This document shows, piece by piece, positions 42,876-51,422 of a stretch of DNA of 64,000 bases (position 1 is the first letter of the stretch; the number at the start of each line of letters is the position of its first letter). Source of the DNA: Hydrogenimonas urashimensis (GTDB taxonomy: Bacteria; Campylobacterota; Campylobacteria; Campylobacterales; Hydrogenimonadaceae); assembly GCF_016593255.1 (NCBI RefSeq), contig NZ_AP023212.1:732001-796000 (forward strand), in the 5' to 3' direction. The notes beneath the pieces were generated by a model, which saw only the letters and a program-made list of their open reading frames with translations, was not told the DNA's origin and ran no database searches. The position numbers and the translations under genes are program-made.

Positions 42876-45800
42876 TTATTCTCCCTCATCCAGATTCAAA
42901 GGTACTTTGCGCAACTCTTTGGGACGCACCATCCAGAAGTTACGGATCTGCATACGGAAATTGTTCAGTATGCATTGGGCTTTCTTGCTGCCTGTTTCGT
43001 TGTAATACTCCTTGAGCAGCCGTTTCAGATAGTGGCGCGCCTCGTCGGTGTCGTCCGTATCGATGCGATGCGCCTCGACAAGCTCCTGGTTGATATTTTC
43101 GACGAAAGTGTGCTCCGCGTCGTAGACGAATGCCAGCCCCCCTGTCATACCGGCACCGAAATTGACACCGGTTTGGCCCAAAATCACGACGGCGCCGCCT
43201 GTCATATATTCGCAGGCATGGTCGCCCGTTCCCTCTACGACCGCCAGAGCGCCCGAGTTTCTGACGGCGAAACGTTCGCCCACGTTGCCTGCGACGAAGA
43301 GTTTGCCTCCCGTTGCGCCGTAGAGACAGGTATTGCCGGCCGCGGAGAACTTCTCTCCCTGGTTGAGGGGTGCGATGATGATTTTTCCGCCGTTCATCCC
43401 CTTGCCCACATAGTCGTTGGCCACACCGTCAATGCGCAGCGTAACACCGTTGATCAGGAAAGCGCCGAAGGATTGGCCGGCGATGCCGGAGAGCTGAATG
43501 CGGATCGTGTCGTCCGGAAGCCCCGCATCGCCGTAGTATTTGGCGATCTCCCCGCTGATGCGCGCACCGAAGCTGCGGTTCAGGTTGCAGATGTTTCGCT
43601 CGATGACCATCCGCTCCTGCGGATTCTGGATCGCGGGCTGCGCCTCTTTGAGGACATCCTTTTCGAACTCGTTCGTGTCGAAAGGCTCGTTCGAAGGCAC
43701 CTGGCAGGTGTCGGGGCCCTCAAGCCGCATCAGAATCGAACTGAAATCGAACTTTTTCGCGAAGTCGTCGTCGATCACTTTCAGAAGGTCGCTGCGTCCG
43801 ATCATCTCCTCGAGCGTTTCGTAACCGAGCGACGCCATGATCTGCCGCACATCTTCGGCAAGCAGCGTGAAGTAGTTGACAAGGCGCTCCACATTGCCTT
43901 CGAAATGCTCCCGCAGCACAGGCTCCTGCGTGGCGATTCCAACGGAACAGCGGTTCAGATGGCAGATTCTTAGCATCTTGCATCCGACCATCGCCAGAGC
44001 CGGCGTGCCGAAGGCGTAGCTTTCGGCACCCAGCAGCGCCGCTTTGACGATATCCATACCGGTCTTGAGACCGCCGTCGGTCTGCAGGTGGACATTCTGG
44101 CGCAGATGGTTCGCTTTGAGGGCGTTATGGGCTTCGGAGAGTCCGGTCTCCCACGGATTGCCCGCGAACTTGATGGATCCCAGGGCCGCCGCACCCGTAC
44201 CGCCGTCGCCGCCGGAGATGATGATCTTGTCGGCGTAGGCTTTGGCCACGCCCGCGGCGATCGTGCCGACACCTGCCGTCGAAACGAGCTTGACGGTGAT
44301 CGTCGCATCCGGATTGACCTGCTTTAGATCGAAGATGAGCTGTGCCAGATCCTCGATCGAATAGATATCGTGATGGGGCGGCGGAGAGATCAGCGTCACA
44401 CCGGGCATCGTATGGCGGAGTCGGGCGATCAGCGCCGTCACCTTGTGACCGGGAAGCTGTCCCCCCTCGCCCGGCTTCGCCCCCTGGGCGATCTTGATCT
44501 GGATCTCTTCGGCACTGCGCAGATAGGCGGGTGTCACGCCGAAACGGCCCGAAGCTATCTGCTTGATCTTGGAATTTCTGATCGTGCCGAAACGGCTCTC
44601 GTCTTCGCCGCCCTCCCCGCTGTTGGACTGGGCCCCGATGCGGTTCATCGCCTCGGCGATGCTTTCGTGGGCCTCCGGAGAGATCGACCCCAGGCTCATG
44701 GCGGCACTCGCGAACCGCTTGAAGATCGCTTCTTTGGGTTCTACTTTTTCGACCGGTATAGGCTCGCGGTCGCTCCTGAATTCGAAGAAATCCCGGATCA
44801 TCTTCTTGTCACGGGTTTCGAGAATGTTTTTAAGAACGGCGTAATCCTCCCATTTTCCGCTTATCGCCGCATCTCTGAGCTGGCGAATCGTCATCGGCGC
44901 AAAATCGTGGTACTCCTGACCGTCGATATATTTATAGAATCCTCCGACGTTGAGTGGGAAGAGTTTGCGCAGATGTTCATGCTCGAACGCCTCTTTGTGG
45001 TATTTTTCGATACGCTCCTCGATATCGCTGTACCCGAGTCCCGGCACCAGAAGATGGGAGTTGCGGAAACAGTCTTCGACGATATCCTCCGAAAGCCCCA
45101 TGACGTCGAAAAGTGCCGAGTTGCGGTAGGAGGCGACGGTGGAGATACCCATCTTCGACATGATCTTCAAGATGCCGGCACCTAGTGCCGCATGCACCTT
45201 CTTGAACTCGTTGCGCATCTCGTAGTCGCTGAGCGACCTTTTCGAAAGAAGGCGATAGACCGTCGCATAGAGCATGTAGGGATAGACCGCCGACGCGCCG
45301 TACGCCAGCAGGCATGCCGTCGAGTGGGAATCGATCACTTCGCCTGTAACGGCGACGATACTGACAAGATGGCGGACGCCCGCATCCAGCAGGGCGTAGT
45401 TCAGACGCCCCACCGCCATCGCCATCGGAATCGTCTTGTTGTTCTCGTCAAGCCCCTTGTCGTCGAGAATGACGATGCGCACGCCGCTGTTTTTCACATC
45501 TTCGACGATATCGTAGACCAGATCCTCCAGGCTTCCTCTCAGATTCTCCTCGTAGGTCGTGGAGTAGGTCCGGTTTCTGTAGTAGGGTTTGAAACGGGGA
45601 TGATCCTCGTTGCCGAAACTTTTGAGTACCTCGAGTCGTTCGAAGGTCAGAATCGGCGATGTCGTCTTGAGGCGCTGGGCATGATTGGGGTCTTCGTCGA
45701 GGATATTGTGGATCTCCCCAAAGCCTGTATTGAGACTCATCACCACCTTTTCGCGGATCGGATCGATGGGCGGATTGGTCACCTGGGCGAATTTCTGCTT

Positions 45801-47300
45801 GAAAAAATCGGTGAAATTGCGCTGGACCTTCGAAAAGGCTGCCAGCGGGGTGTCGTCTCCCATCGAGCCGGTCGGTTCCTTGCCATCCTTTACCATCGGT
45901 TCGATGATTTGGTCGATCACCTCCTGGGTGATATTGAAGTAGCGCTGTTTTTCGATCATCTGCTCGAGGTTGTAGCGCTCGAGGTTGTCGAAGGGCTTGT
46001 CTACGTACTCCTGCAGATAGACCATCTGCTCGTTGAGCCATTCGGCGTAGGGCTGTGATTTCTTCAGGTAGTCGTCGATTTCGCTGTTTTTCAGAATCGT
46101 TCCGTACTTGAGGTCAAGGCCGATCATTTCGCCCGACTGCAGACGGCCGCGCTCGTAGATATTGTCATCCTCGATATCAACGACACCGTATTCGCTGGAG
46201 ATGACAAGACGCCAGTCTTTCGTGATGACGTACTTGGCGGGGCGCAGGCCGTTTCGGTCAAGAACGCAGCCGATATAGCGGCCGTCGGTGAAACTGACCG
46301 CCGCCGGCCCGTCCCACGCCTCGAAACAGGTACTCATATACTCGTAGAAGGCACGGAGATTTGCGTCCATATGGGGCGCATTCTGCCAGGGTGCCGGAAT
46401 GACGGCACGCACCGCCTTGAAGATATCCATGCCGTTGACCCGGAGAAATTCGAAAAAGTTATCAAGACTCGCACTGTCGCTGGAGCCCTCCTGCATCAGG
46501 GGAAGAAGACGCTTGATCTCTTCGTCGCTGTAGACCTCCGACTTGATCGATTCGCACTTCGCCGCCACGTTGAAGCGGTTGGCCGCGACGGAGTTGATCT
46601 CCCCGTTGTGGGCGATCATGCGGAAAGGCTGGGCCAGTCTCCACTGCGGCAGGGTGTTGGTCGAAAAGCGCTGGTGGAAAAGCGCAAAACTGATTTCGAA
46701 GTCGGGATCGCCGAGATCGGGATAGAACTCTTTGATGTGGGTCGGCATGACCAGACCCTTGTAGCTGATCACCCTGTTCGAAAAGCTTGGAATGTAGAAA
46801 TCTTCATCGTCTCGAAGCGCGTTTTCCGTCTCCCGACGACTCAGGTAGACGAGGGCTTCGAACCGTTTTGTGGCCATCAGGGAATTGGGCGCCACGAATA
46901 CCTGGACGATGGAGGGAAGGGTTTCGAGTGCCTGTTTGCCGAGCGCATCGGTGTTGATGGGGACTTCCCGGAAAAAGAGAATGCGCAGGTCGTTCTTTTC
47001 ACACATCTCCTCGAAAACCTTGAGGTTTTCCGTGCTTTTGTAAAAAATCTGCGCCACGGCGTACTGGTCCGGCAGCGTATGACCCTCCCGATGCGCCACC
47101 TTGGCCATAAATTTCTGCGGAATCGAAAGCAGCAGTCCGCTTCCGTCCCCGCTTTTCCCGTCCGCGGCGATCGCGCCCCGGTGCATCATCCGCTCGAGTG
47201 CGTGGATGGCATCCTCAAGAAGTTCGTGGCTCGGCCGATTCTCGATGTGGGCGATCAGCCCGAAGCCACAGTTATCTTTAAATCCTCGTAATAGATCCAT
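42876..47300 (-). CDS. gltB: Glutamate synthase large subunit
   Basis: The 1474-residue GltB holds the glutaminase and synthase sites. The N-terminal nucleophile Cys is Cys11 (DNCGFGLIAHIE), exposed after removal of a 10-residue propeptide. The FMN/synthase domain includes GGDGGTGAAALGS and the 3Fe-4S ligands CKMLRICHLNRC, and the C-terminal right-handed helix has the GxxGxxxG repeats (GKGMNGGKIIIAP; YGATGGKLFVAG; YMTGGAVVILG; GAGMTGGLAFVYD). It is transcribed toward gltD from a promoter at 47333-47362, divergent from recO. Confidence 0.97.
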   Translation of the reverse strand: MDLLRGFKDNCGFGLIAHIENRPSHELLEDAIHALERMMHRGAIAADGKSGDGSGLLLSIPQKFMAKVAHREGHTLPDQYAVAQIFYKSTENLKVFEEMCEKNDLRILFFREVPINTDALGKQALETLPSIVQVFVAPNSLMATKRFEALVYLSRRETENALRDDEDFYIPSFSNRVISYKGLVMPTHIKEFYPDLGDPDFEISFALFHQRFSTNTLPQWRLAQPFRMIAHNGEINSVAANRFNVAAKCESIKSEVYSDEEIKRLLPLMQEGSSDSASLDNFFEFLRVNGMDIFKAVRAVIPAPWQNAPHMDANLRAFYEYMSTCFEAWDGPAAVSFTDGRYIGCVLDRNGLRPAKYVITKDWRLVISSEYGVVDIEDDNIYERGRLQSGEMIGLDLKYGTILKNSEIDDYLKKSQPYAEWLNEQMVYLQEYVDKPFDNLERYNLEQMIEKQRYFNITQEVIDQIIEPMVKDGKEPTGSMGDDTPLAAFSKVQRNFTDFFKQKFAQVTNPPIDPIREKVVMSLNTGFGEIHNILDEDPNHAQRLKTTSPILTFERLEVLKSFGNEDHPRFKPYYRNRTYSTTYEENLRGSLEDLVYDIVEDVKNSGVRIVILDDKGLDENNKTIPMAMAVGRLNYALLDAGVRHLVSIVAVTGEVIDSHSTACLLAYGASAVYPYMLYATVYRLLSKRSLSDYEMRNEFKKVHAALGAGILKIMSKMGISTVASYRNSALFDVMGLSEDIVEDCFRNSHLLVPGLGYSDIEERIEKYHKEAFEHEHLRKLFPLNVGGFYKYIDGQEYHDFAPMTIRQLRDAAISGKWEDYAVLKNILETRDKKMIRDFFEFRSDREPIPVEKVEPKEAIFKRFASAAMSLGSISPEAHESIAEAMNRIGAQSNSGEGGEDESRFGTIRNSKIKQIASGRFGVTPAYLRSAEEIQIKIAQGAKPGEGGQLPGHKVTALIARLRHTMPGVTLISPPPHHDIYSIEDLAQLIFDLKQVNPDATITVKLVSTAGVGTIAAGVAKAYADKIIISGGDGGTGAAALGSIKFAGNPWETGLSEAHNALKANHLRQNVHLQTDGGLKTGMDIVKAALLGAESYAFGTPALAMVGCKMLRICHLNRCSVGIATQEPVLREHFEGNVERLVNYFTLLAEDVRQIMASLGYETLEEMIGRSDLLKVIDDDFAKKFDFSSILMRLEGPDTCQVPSNEPFDTNEFEKDVLKEAQPAIQNPQERMVIERNICNLNRSFGARISGEIAKYYGDAGLPDDTIRIQLSGIAGQSFGAFLINGVTLRIDGVANDYVGKGMNGGKIIIAPLNQGEKFSAAGNTCLYGATGGKLFVAGNVGERFAVRNSGALAVVEGTGDHACEYMTGGAVVILGQTGVNFGAGMTGGLAFVYDAEHTFVENINQELVEAHRIDTDDTDEARHYLKRLLKEYYNETGSKKAQCILNNFRMQIRNFWMVRPKELRKVPLNLDEGE

Positions 47301-47332
47301 TCCAAACCCTTTTCATGGTTGAGTTCTTTGGT

Positions 47333-47362
47333 ACAATACTCCAAAATTAAGGGATTTTACAA
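47333..47362 (-). promoter_or_regulatory. Promoter for gltB
   Basis: On the minus strand TTGTAA (47362-47357) and TATTGT (47338-47333) are separated by 18 bases, about 33 bases before the gltB ATG. It is the only clear promoter in the 147-base gltB-recO gap. Confidence 0.45.
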
Positions 47363-47373
47363 AAAAGGTGGTT

Positions 47374-47414
47374 ACAACTAACTGAAGTTGTCCGGGCTCT
47401 TGGGCCCAAAGAGC
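47374..47414. repeat. Two tandem inverted repeats between gltB and recO
   Basis: ACAACT/AGTTGT (47374-47391, 6-base loop) is followed by GCTCTT/AAGAGC (47396-47414) whose loop contains the palindrome GGGCCC. They lie upstream of the gltB promoter and inside the probable recO leader. A nitrogen-related regulator site is possible but nothing identifies it. Confidence 0.35.
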
Positions 47415-47447
47415 GCAAATGCGGTAATAGGTAGCGGTTTTTAAAAA

Positions 47448-48065
47448 ATGCAGGGATTCATACTCAACGTACGGAAAGCGAAAAACGAAGATACGATCGT
47501 CGCCGTCCTGACGCCTTCCAGGCTGAAAACACTCTACCGTTTCTACGGTGCCAGACATCCCATCATCACCACCGGCTATAAAATCGACTTCGAAGCGGAA
47601 CAGGATGCACTGCCTTTTATGCCCAGGCTTAGGCATGTGATCCACCTGGGCTACCCGTGGCTGAAAGAGAGCGGGCGGCTGCAGGTATGGCAGCAGTTCG
47701 TCTCCCTTCTGTTCGAACACCTCAGGGATGTGGAGCTGCCGGGCGGATTCTATTTCGATCTGCTGGAGCGGTACGCATCGCTTTGGCACCTGCAAAACCC
47801 GAAACGAAGCGCCGTGGAAGCCTATCTTGCCATACTGGCCCACGAGGGACGACTGCACACCCCCGACACCTGCTTCGCTTGCGGCGGCGAACTGCAAAAA
47901 GAGATCGCCCTTATCCGTGCCTATCTGCCGGCGCATCCTGGATGTGTCATTGCCCGTAGCTACCCGAAAGTGACGATACGCAGTGTCATGGAGACGAAAA
48001 GTACGATCGAGCTCGAAGACGCGGAAGTCGAAGGGTTGTGGCTCACTCTGATGGAGGGGATGTAG
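47448..48065 (+). CDS. recO: DNA repair protein RecO, short Campylobacterota type
   Basis: RecO binds ssDNA and, with RecR, helps load RecA. The 205-residue protein begins with an OB-fold pattern (MQGFILNVRKAKNEDTIVAVL; YRFYGARHPIITTGYKI) and has a helical C-terminus with CFACGG at about residue 144, similar to the zinc motif of other RecO proteins but with only one CxxC pair. The family is strongly diverged in this phylum, so the call rests on this pattern and length. It is divergent from gltB. Confidence 0.8.
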   Translation: MQGFILNVRKAKNEDTIVAVLTPSRLKTLYRFYGARHPIITTGYKIDFEAEQDALPFMPRLRHVIHLGYPWLKESGRLQVWQQFVSLLFEHLRDVELPGGFYFDLLERYASLWHLQNPKRSAVEAYLAILAHEGRLHTPDTCFACGGELQKEIALIRAYLPAHPGCVIARSYPKVTIRSVMETKSTIELEDAEVEGLWLTLMEGM

Positions 48066-48150
48066 TGGGTGGCGAGTGTCGGCGGCGCCGACTTCATGAG
48101 GTTTTGTGAAATGAACCACTCAACGATTTCGAGGAATCGTTGTCACCCAC
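48065..48150 (+). other. tRNA-like cloverleaf or palindromic element in convergent gap
   Basis: An outer 7-bp stem, GTGGGTG (48065-48071) with CACCCAC (48144-48150), encloses three hairpins: GTCGGC-GGC-GCCGAC (48078-48092), GGTT/AACC (48100-48117) and CAACGATT/AATCGTTG (48121-48142, loop TCGAGG). The outer stem equals the acceptor stem typical of tRNA(His) in many bacteria and GTG lies in the middle loop. However, the middle arm is only 4 bp with a 10-base loop and no 3' CCA is encoded. It fills the gap between recO and the NYN gene. Confidence 0.4.
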
Positions 48151-48160
48151 CCCGCTTGCA

Positions 48161-48898
48161 TTACCTGCGCCGCCTGTTTCTGACATAGATCGCTTTGGCA
48201 CCGCGATGCGTCACCTGCTCCTCGATATCGAACAATCCCGTGGCCTTCACCAGCTCTCCGAGCTTTTTGTAGCCGTAGTTGCGGGGGTCGAATTCGGGGG
48301 ACTGCTTGGCGATGATGTTGCCCATGGCGCCAAGATGCGCCCATCCGCTCTCGTCGCTGGCAGCGTCGACGGCGTCGCGCAGCAGGCGGATCAGTTTGCG
48401 GTCTCGTTTGAGCTCCGCGGTGGAGAGTTTCCGGATGGGGGCCTCCTCGCTCTCCTCCTCTTCGGCGCGCAACACTTCGGTATAGATGAATTTGTCGCAG
48501 GCAGAGACGAAGGGGACCGGCGTCTTCTTTTCGCCGAATCCGTAGACCACCAGCCCCGACTCCCGGATTCTCGCCGCCAGTTTCGTGAAATCGCTGTCGC
48601 TGCTGACGATGCAGAAGCCGTCGAAGTTGCCGGTATAGAGCAGGTCCATGGCGTCGATGATCATGGCGCTGTCGGTGGCGTTCTTGCCCGTGGTGTAGCC
48701 GAACTGCTGAATGGGCTGGATGGAGTGGGTCAGCAGCACCTCCTTCCACCCCTTGAGCTGCGGCAGCGTCCAGTCGCCGTAGATGCGTTTGACGCTGGCC
48801 GTCCCGTACTTGGCGATCTCCGCCAGCAGCGCATCGATGATGGAGGGTTGGGCATTGTCCGCGTCGATCAAAACCGCAAGTTTTTGGGTTTTTTCCAT
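48161..48898 (-). CDS. NYN domain ribonuclease-like protein with C-terminal OST-HTH domain
   Basis: A 245-residue protein of the LabA/DUF88 group. The PIN-like NYN domain (about residues 6-140) keeps the acidic residues expected for a metal-dependent ribonuclease: Asp in AVLIDADNAQPSI, DSAMIIDAMDLLY and IVSSDSDFTKLA. The C-terminus (about 160-240; DRKLIRLLRDAVDAASDESG, NYGYKKLGELVKATGLFD) is an OST-HTH/LOTUS winged helix, thought to bind RNA, particularly G-quadruplex RNA. RNA targets are unknown. It may act in RNA decay or tRNA/rRNA processing; the neighbouring ttcA-like gene is tRNA-related. Confidence 0.85.
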   Translation of the reverse strand: MEKTQKLAVLIDADNAQPSIIDALLAEIAKYGTASVKRIYGDWTLPQLKGWKEVLLTHSIQPIQQFGYTTGKNATDSAMIIDAMDLLYTGNFDGFCIVSSDSDFTKLAARIRESGLVVYGFGEKKTPVPFVSACDKFIYTEVLRAEEEESEEAPIRKLSTAELKRDRKLIRLLRDAVDAASDESGWAHLGAMGNIIAKQSPEFDPRNYGYKKLGELVKATGLFDIEEQVTHRGAKAIYVRNRRRR

Positions 48899-48923
48899 CT
48901 ATTCCTTCCTTCTCATGTTTCGA

Positions 48924-49688
48924 TTATCTCTCAAGATACCTCTCATCCATAAACGAATCGGGCTGGATATGGCAAAAGGCCGCTTTGAAGCGCTTGAAGA
49001 GGTCGGGAAAACTCCTCTCCCACTCCTCGAGCATCTTTTTGGTGCTCTCTCGGGCGTGGGGCATCTTGACCCGCATCCGCATCGCCGGACACGCTTCGTC
49101 GCCGATGGTGGCAATGCCGTTCTCTTCGGCGAAAGCAGCGGTCTGACGCTCCCTGATCCACAGGAGGGGCCGAATGACGTGAAATCCTTTCGAACTTCTG
49201 TAGATGGGCGCCATCGAGCGCAGCGTGCCGTTATAGAGCATGTTCATGAAAAAACTCTCCGCCGCGTCGTCGAGATGGTGGCCCAGCGCCACCTTGTTGT
49301 ACCCGCCCTCCTGCGCTTTGGTATAGAGTGCGCCGCGCCGCATACGGGAAAAGTAGCTGCAAAAAGAGCTGTTTTCGCGTATCGTCTCCTGGGAGATTTC
49401 GTAAATGTTCGTTTCGTAGATTTCAAGGGGAATGCCGTAGATTTCGCAATGCTCTTTGAGCAGGTCGTACCGCTCCCCGGGCATGCCGTAATGGACCGTG
49501 ACCGCTTTGAACTCGAAAGAGAAAGGGGCGTGGCGCTGCATGTGTTTGAGCAGATGGACCAGCGTGATGGAATCTTTGCCGCCGCTGAGGCCCACGAGCA
49601 CCCTGTCTCCCTCCTCGATAAGCCGGTACTTCGCGTTCGCCCTGCCGGCGGCACGGAGTATCTTTTTACTGAGCTTGATCGATTTCAT
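48924..49688 (-). CDS. TtcA-like PP-loop tRNA thiolase, variant without one cluster Cys
   Basis: A 254-residue PP-loop ATPase of the TtcA family, which makes 2-thiocytidine at position 32 of tRNA using a [4Fe-4S] cluster. The ATP loop is VLVGLSGGKDSITLVHLL at about residues 33-50, and ALGHHLDDAAESFFMNMLY is the conserved second motif. In E. coli TtcA the cluster is held by three Cys, two as CxxC before RRG. Here the motif reads FCSYFSRMRRG, so the second Cys is Phe. A Cys is kept in GDEACPAM. I recall the same motif in H. pylori (HP1182), so the change is probably shared across the phylum. The ATG at 49688 lies inside the mtn gene end and has no clear ribosome site. Confidence 0.85.
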   Translation of the reverse strand: MKSIKLSKKILRAAGRANAKYRLIEEGDRVLVGLSGGKDSITLVHLLKHMQRHAPFSFEFKAVTVHYGMPGERYDLLKEHCEIYGIPLEIYETNIYEISQETIRENSSFCSYFSRMRRGALYTKAQEGGYNKVALGHHLDDAAESFFMNMLYNGTLRSMAPIYRSSKGFHVIRPLLWIRERQTAAFAEENGIATIGDEACPAMRMRVKMPHARESTKKMLEEWERSFPDLFKRFKAAFCHIQPDSFMDERYLER

Positions 49689-50364
49689 CGAGCATCGCGA
49701 AGATGAAGTCCGCGCTTTTGGCGGAGGAGCTGTGAAGGAAGGCATCGAAATCGAAACCGGCATCCATATCCGCCGCGTCGCTGATGGCCCGAAGGATGAA
49801 GAAGGGGATGCCGAGCGCGTCGCAGACGACAGCGACCGCGGCTCCCTCCATCTCCAAAGCGTCGGCCCCGAAAGTTTGGGCGATCCACTCTTTGCGCGCT
49901 TCGTCGGCCACGAACTGATCCCCGGTGGCGACGACGCCACGTTTTAGAACGATCCCTTGTTTGTAGGCCACCTGTGCGGCGATTTCGAGGAGTTTGGGAT
50001 TGGCTTCGACAAACACCTTCCCCTCCGGAACGTACCCGTAAGGATGGCCGAAAGCCGTGATATCGAGATCGTGCTGGCAGAGTTTTGTCGCGGCGATCAG
50101 ATCACCGATCTTCAATTCGGGATTGATGGCACCGGCCACACCCGAAAAGAGCATTTTCTGGACACCGAACTTTTCGATCATCGTCGATGCGGTCAGAGAA
50201 GAGAAGACCTTTCCGATCTTGCTGTATGCCACGACCAGATCGAGCGATCCGTAGAGCGCGGTGTAGTAGATGTTGTCGGCGATTTCGTGTTTGCGGACAT
50301 CGGACAGACGCGCAAGGATCGGTTCGATCTCTTCGGGCATCGCCCCCATGACGCCGACAACCAT
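49666..50364 (-). CDS. mtn: MTA/SAH nucleosidase (aminodeoxyfutalosine nucleosidase)
   Basis: This nucleosidase cleaves methylthioadenosine and S-adenosylhomocysteine, and in Campylobacterota also 6-amino-6-deoxyfutalosine in menaquinone synthesis by the futalosine route. The 232-residue protein has GVMGAMPEEIEPI at the N-terminus, GVAGAINPELKIGDL, the Glu of EMEGAAVAVVC (about residue 173) and the catalytic Asp in AISDAADMDAG. It overlaps fabD by 1 base and the ttcA-like gene by 23, so the three are transcribed together. Confidence 0.95.
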   Translation of the reverse strand: MVVGVMGAMPEEIEPILARLSDVRKHEIADNIYYTALYGSLDLVVAYSKIGKVFSSLTASTMIEKFGVQKMLFSGVAGAINPELKIGDLIAATKLCQHDLDITAFGHPYGYVPEGKVFVEANPKLLEIAAQVAYKQGIVLKRGVVATGDQFVADEARKEWIAQTFGADALEMEGAAVAVVCDALGIPFFILRAISDAADMDAGFDFDAFLHSSSAKSADFIFAMLDEIDQAQ

Positions 50365-51302
50365 CAGCTTTCACCTTCCAGCGTCTCGAGCGTGGCATTG
50401 AGGGAGTCGTAGTCGCTCACCACCAGGGTCAGTTTTTTCGTCGAGCGACGGTTGAGCCCCTTGAGGACGCCGCCGTGTCCGAACTCGATGTAGCGGTCCA
50501 CCAGGTCGTCGTTGTCCCGTATCGACTGCTTGTAAAGAACCGGCGAAACGAGCTGTTTGCCCAGCAGGTCGAGGGCTTCGGATTTGGAGTTGTAGGCCTT
50601 GGCCGTCACATTGGAGATGACTGGAGCCGCAAAGCTGTCGTTAAGTACCCTTTCCAGTGCCTCGGTCAATGGCACGACAGCAGGTTCGAGAAGCGGGCAG
50701 TGGCTCGCGACCGACATGTTCAGCAGCATGACACGGCGGGCCTTGGCCTCCTTGAGTCTCTCTTCGATACTCTGCAGATCGCTTTTGATGCCCGCGATAA
50801 CGATCTGGCCGTCGGCATTGTAGTTGGCTGGCCAAACCTTTTTCCCCTGTTCCCGGGCATCCTGGCAAATCGCTTCCACATCTTCGTCGGCGACGCCCAG
50901 AACCACCATCATCCCGGCATCCACACCCTCACACGCTTTTTGCATCAGATCGCCGCGGAGATGGACGAGTTTGACCGCTTCGAGCCAATCCATCGCACCG
51001 ACACACGCCAGGGCGGAAAACTCTCCCAGCGAATGGCCGAGCGAGAAAGCGGGCGCCTGGGGCATCTGCTCTTTAAAGAGCCTGTAAGCCATCATCGACA
51101 CGAGGAGTATGGCCGGCTGCGTGTATTTTGTCTGTTCGAGCAGATCGTTCGGCTCGAACAGAAGATGCGCCATATCGATTTTCAGTGCCTCGCTGGCCGC
51201 TTCGAGCATCTGGGCCGCCGTGGTCGAATGCTCGACGAAGGATTTGCCCATACCGGTGGCCTGGGATCCCTGTCCGGGAAACAGAAAAGCGCTTTTGTTC
51301 AT
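50364..51302 (-). CDS. fabD: Malonyl-CoA-ACP transacylase
   Basis: FabD moves malonyl groups from CoA to acyl carrier protein for fatty acid elongation. The 312-residue protein begins AFLFPGQGSQATGMGKSF, with the nucleophile Ser in FSLGHSLGEFSALA at about residue 93 and catalytic His later in ASHCPLLEPA. AAGGAG lies upstream. C. jejuni has fabD-pfs at the same location. A minus-strand CATAAT lies about 30 bases upstream and could be its -10 box. Confidence 0.96.
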   Translation of the reverse strand: MNKSAFLFPGQGSQATGMGKSFVEHSTTAAQMLEAASEALKIDMAHLLFEPNDLLEQTKYTQPAILLVSMMAYRLFKEQMPQAPAFSLGHSLGEFSALACVGAMDWLEAVKLVHLRGDLMQKACEGVDAGMMVVLGVADEDVEAICQDAREQGKKVWPANYNADGQIVIAGIKSDLQSIEERLKEAKARRVMLLNMSVASHCPLLEPAVVPLTEALERVLNDSFAAPVISNVTAKAYNSKSEALDLLGKQLVSPVLYKQSIRDNDDLVDRYIEFGHGGVLKGLNRRSTKKLTLVVSDYDSLNATLETLEGES

Positions 51303-51422
51303 TCTTTTTTCTCCTTCTTGATCTAGATAGTGTAATTATGGCACATTCCCGAATAGATTGCAGCGGCGTCTCCTTGTTTTCGGACGTTTCGACTCCGATT
51401 CACGGTTGCGGCGGAGAGACTT

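Noticed and set aside
41483-43015. Open frame of 510 codons antisense to gltD
   Set aside because: gltD is intact on the other strand with FAD and NADPH motifs; the antisense frame also runs over the gltB end, which a real gene would not.
48065-48150. A functional tRNA(His) gene
   Set aside because: The acceptor stem resembles tRNA(His), but the anticodon arm does not form a 5-bp stem with a 7-base loop, the D arm lacks the usual GG, and the T arm stem is too long. It is kept only as an unclassified structured element.
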